Origin: an uncultured Lachnospiraceae bacterium
GTDB lineage: Bacteria; Bacillota; Clostridia; Lachnospirales; Lachnospiraceae
DNA length: 6,531 nt
Direction of reading: 5' to 3'
Assembly (NCBI GenBank): GCA_902782965.1
Contig: CACZPG010000173.1
Span: 1-6,531, forward strand
The translations under genes and the position numbers were made by a program. Shown here piece after piece: positions 5,870 through 6,531 of the stretch. The notes under the pieces are model-generated. The model ran no database searches, was not told where the DNA came from, and saw only the letters and a list, made by a program, of their open reading frames with translations. Position 1 is the stretch's first letter, and the number at the start of each line of letters is the position of its first letter.

Positions 5870-6427
5870 ATGCTGAAGCGTGATACTAAGGCTTTACTTC
5901 TCAATTCGTTCTTTGAACTGGCAAGTTCTAAACCTATTAACAAAATTTCCGTAAGGGAAATTTCAGAACAATGTGGTGTAACATCACAGACCTTTTATAA
6001 CCATTTTAAAGATAAGTATGATCTTATATTCTGGGCTCACAAGCAGAGAGTGGATGAAATCGCTGAGGGTTATAGTAATGGCAGTCTTTCAGCAGAGAAA
6101 GCTCTTTGCATGTATATTGACGGGTTTTCGCAAAATGCTGAAACCATCTTAAATGCCTGCAGAAATACAGACGGACCGGATTCTTTCAAATGGTATGCGG
6201 CTGATTATCTTACTCAGATCATTATGGGATTCGTAAAGAACAAGAAAAATGTGGAAGAAGTCCCTGTGGAGATAAGATTTGATATCAGCTTATACAGTGT
6301 GGGAATATCAGCTATGATTTTTAAATGGCTGAGAGATGAACAGCCCATTTCTGATACCCAGTTGTCTGAGTATCTACTCAAAGCAATGCCACCTCTTTTG
6401 AGAGCATATGTTGAAAATAAGTCCTGA
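5870..6427 (+). CDS. TetR/AcrR-family transcriptional regulator, DhaS-like
   Basis: The 185-residue protein is a typical TetR length. The N-terminal DNA-binding domain (about 1-55) shows a helix-turn-helix, ISVREISEQCGVTSQTFYNHF (residues 25-45), followed by KDKYDLIFW. The CGV-x-x-QTFY-x-HF-x-D-x-YDLI-x-W pattern is typical of the DhaS-like subgroup, whose founding members control dihydroxyacetone kinase genes. The C-terminal half (about 60-185) is all helical in appearance and would form the ligand and dimer domain; SVGISAMIFKWLRDE and the ending in LLKAMPPLLRAY also fit that subgroup. No dhaK-type gene is in the window, so the ligand and targets are unknown; a divergent or neighbouring gene past 6531 is possible. 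ATG 5870 follows GGAGG (5854-5858) with 11-nt spacing. The stop codon at 6425-6427 lies inside the stem of the downstream terminator. Confidence 0.9.
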   Translation: MLKRDTKALLLNSFFELASSKPINKISVREISEQCGVTSQTFYNHFKDKYDLIFWAHKQRVDEIAEGYSNGSLSAEKALCMYIDGFSQNAETILNACRNTDGPDSFKWYAADYLTQIIMGFVKNKKNVEEVPVEIRFDISLYSVGISAMIFKWLRDEQPISDTQLSEYLLKAMPPLLRAYVENKS

Positions 6428-6450
6428 GCCCTTTGGCTTGGGACTTTTTT
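6419..6450 (+). terminator. Intrinsic terminator of the TetR-family gene
   Basis: An 11-bp stem with two G-T wobbles (6420-6430 with 6435-6445) and a four-base loop CTTT is followed by a run of T (6445-6450). The gene's TGA stop at 6425-6427 is part of the left arm. The T tract is shared with the left end of the adjacent 20-bp inverted repeat. Confidence 0.88.
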
Positions 6451-6487
6451 ATATAATAGGAAACTGCGTTTCCTATTATATAAAAAA
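6445..6487. repeat. Perfect 20-bp inverted repeat with a 3-nt loop
   Basis: Arms 6445-6464 and 6468-6487 are exact reverse complements around the loop TGC. Each arm is six T or A, then ATATAATAGGAAAC or its complement. It is not a classic terminator by itself, because a T run precedes rather than follows the stem on either strand. Its ends coincide with the T tracts of the two flanking terminator-like hairpins. Confidence 0.92.
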
Positions 6488-6506
6488 CGCTCCGCTAAGG
6501 ATGCGT
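6482..6506 (-). terminator. Probable intrinsic terminator for a convergent gene beyond the window
   Basis: Read on the minus strand, ACGC-a-TCC, loop TTAGC, GGAGCGT forms a 7-bp stem with one bulged base (6499-6506 with 6487-6493), followed by a run of five T (6482-6486). This is terminator layout for transcription arriving from the right. It could alternatively be part of a dispersed palindromic repeat. Confidence 0.55.
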
Positions 6507-6531
6507 CTCGGCGCGCAAGGAAGATAGCTGC

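Noticed and set aside
6419..6531. A minus-strand open frame entering from the right edge and running through the hairpins
   Set aside because: The frame is open (it reads ARRDASLAERF and onward) but it crosses a perfect palindrome and two terminator hairpins and then runs opposite the TetR gene; no start codon is seen. It is more likely repeat or terminator DNA than a gene.

Overview
The window looks like a chromosomal segment of a low-GC, Gram-positive anaerobe, most likely a Clostridia/Lachnospiraceae bacterium of the Butyrivibrio-Roseburia type. This is inferred from strong GGAGG-type ribosome binding sites, sigma-A-like promoters, AT-rich intergenic DNA, a short clostridial-type pyruvate kinase, a DhaS-like TetR regulator, and a zinc-ribbon membrane protein next to a TPM-domain protein. 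No marker gene fixes the genus.

Layout, left to right. Positions 1-120 hold the last 39 codons of an FtsX/MacB-type ABC transporter permease on the plus strand. Positions 121-296 are AT-rich noncoding DNA with small direct repeats, a weak hairpin, and a strong intrinsic terminator that serves the minus-strand gene to its right. Positions 297-1010 (minus) encode an AqpZ-type water channel. The 199-bp gap at 1011-1209 carries divergent promoters: a near-consensus one for the aquaporin (TTGACA-17-TAAAAT) and an extended -10 (TGGTATAAT) for the plus-strand genes. Positions 1210-2922 and 2915-4228 are two overlapping genes. The first encodes a cytoplasmic double zinc-ribbon protein with about six membrane helices. 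The second encodes a secreted, membrane-anchored protein with two TPM-like units and a Ser5-Gly14 tail. Positions 4320-5744 encode pyruvate kinase, and 5870-6427 a DhaS-like TetR-family regulator. Positions 6419-6506 hold an intrinsic terminator, a perfect 20-bp inverted repeat, and a hairpin that reads as an intrinsic terminator on the minus strand, presumably for a convergent gene beyond the window.

The zinc-ribbon and TPM genes are very likely translated together and may form one envelope-associated complex of unknown function. Pyruvate kinase is central glycolysis and may be partly co-transcribed with them, because no terminator is visible in the 91-bp gap. The TetR gene has its own plausible promoters, and its target is not evident here. 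The aquaporin is a separately transcribed unit.

Most of the window is ordinary. I see no CRISPR array, transposase, phage gene, toxin-antitoxin pair, tRNA or rRNA. The two things most worth following up are the uncharacterised zinc-ribbon/TPM pair, including the internal duplication in the TPM protein, and the nested inverted-repeat structure at the right end, which may be a dispersed repetitive element.
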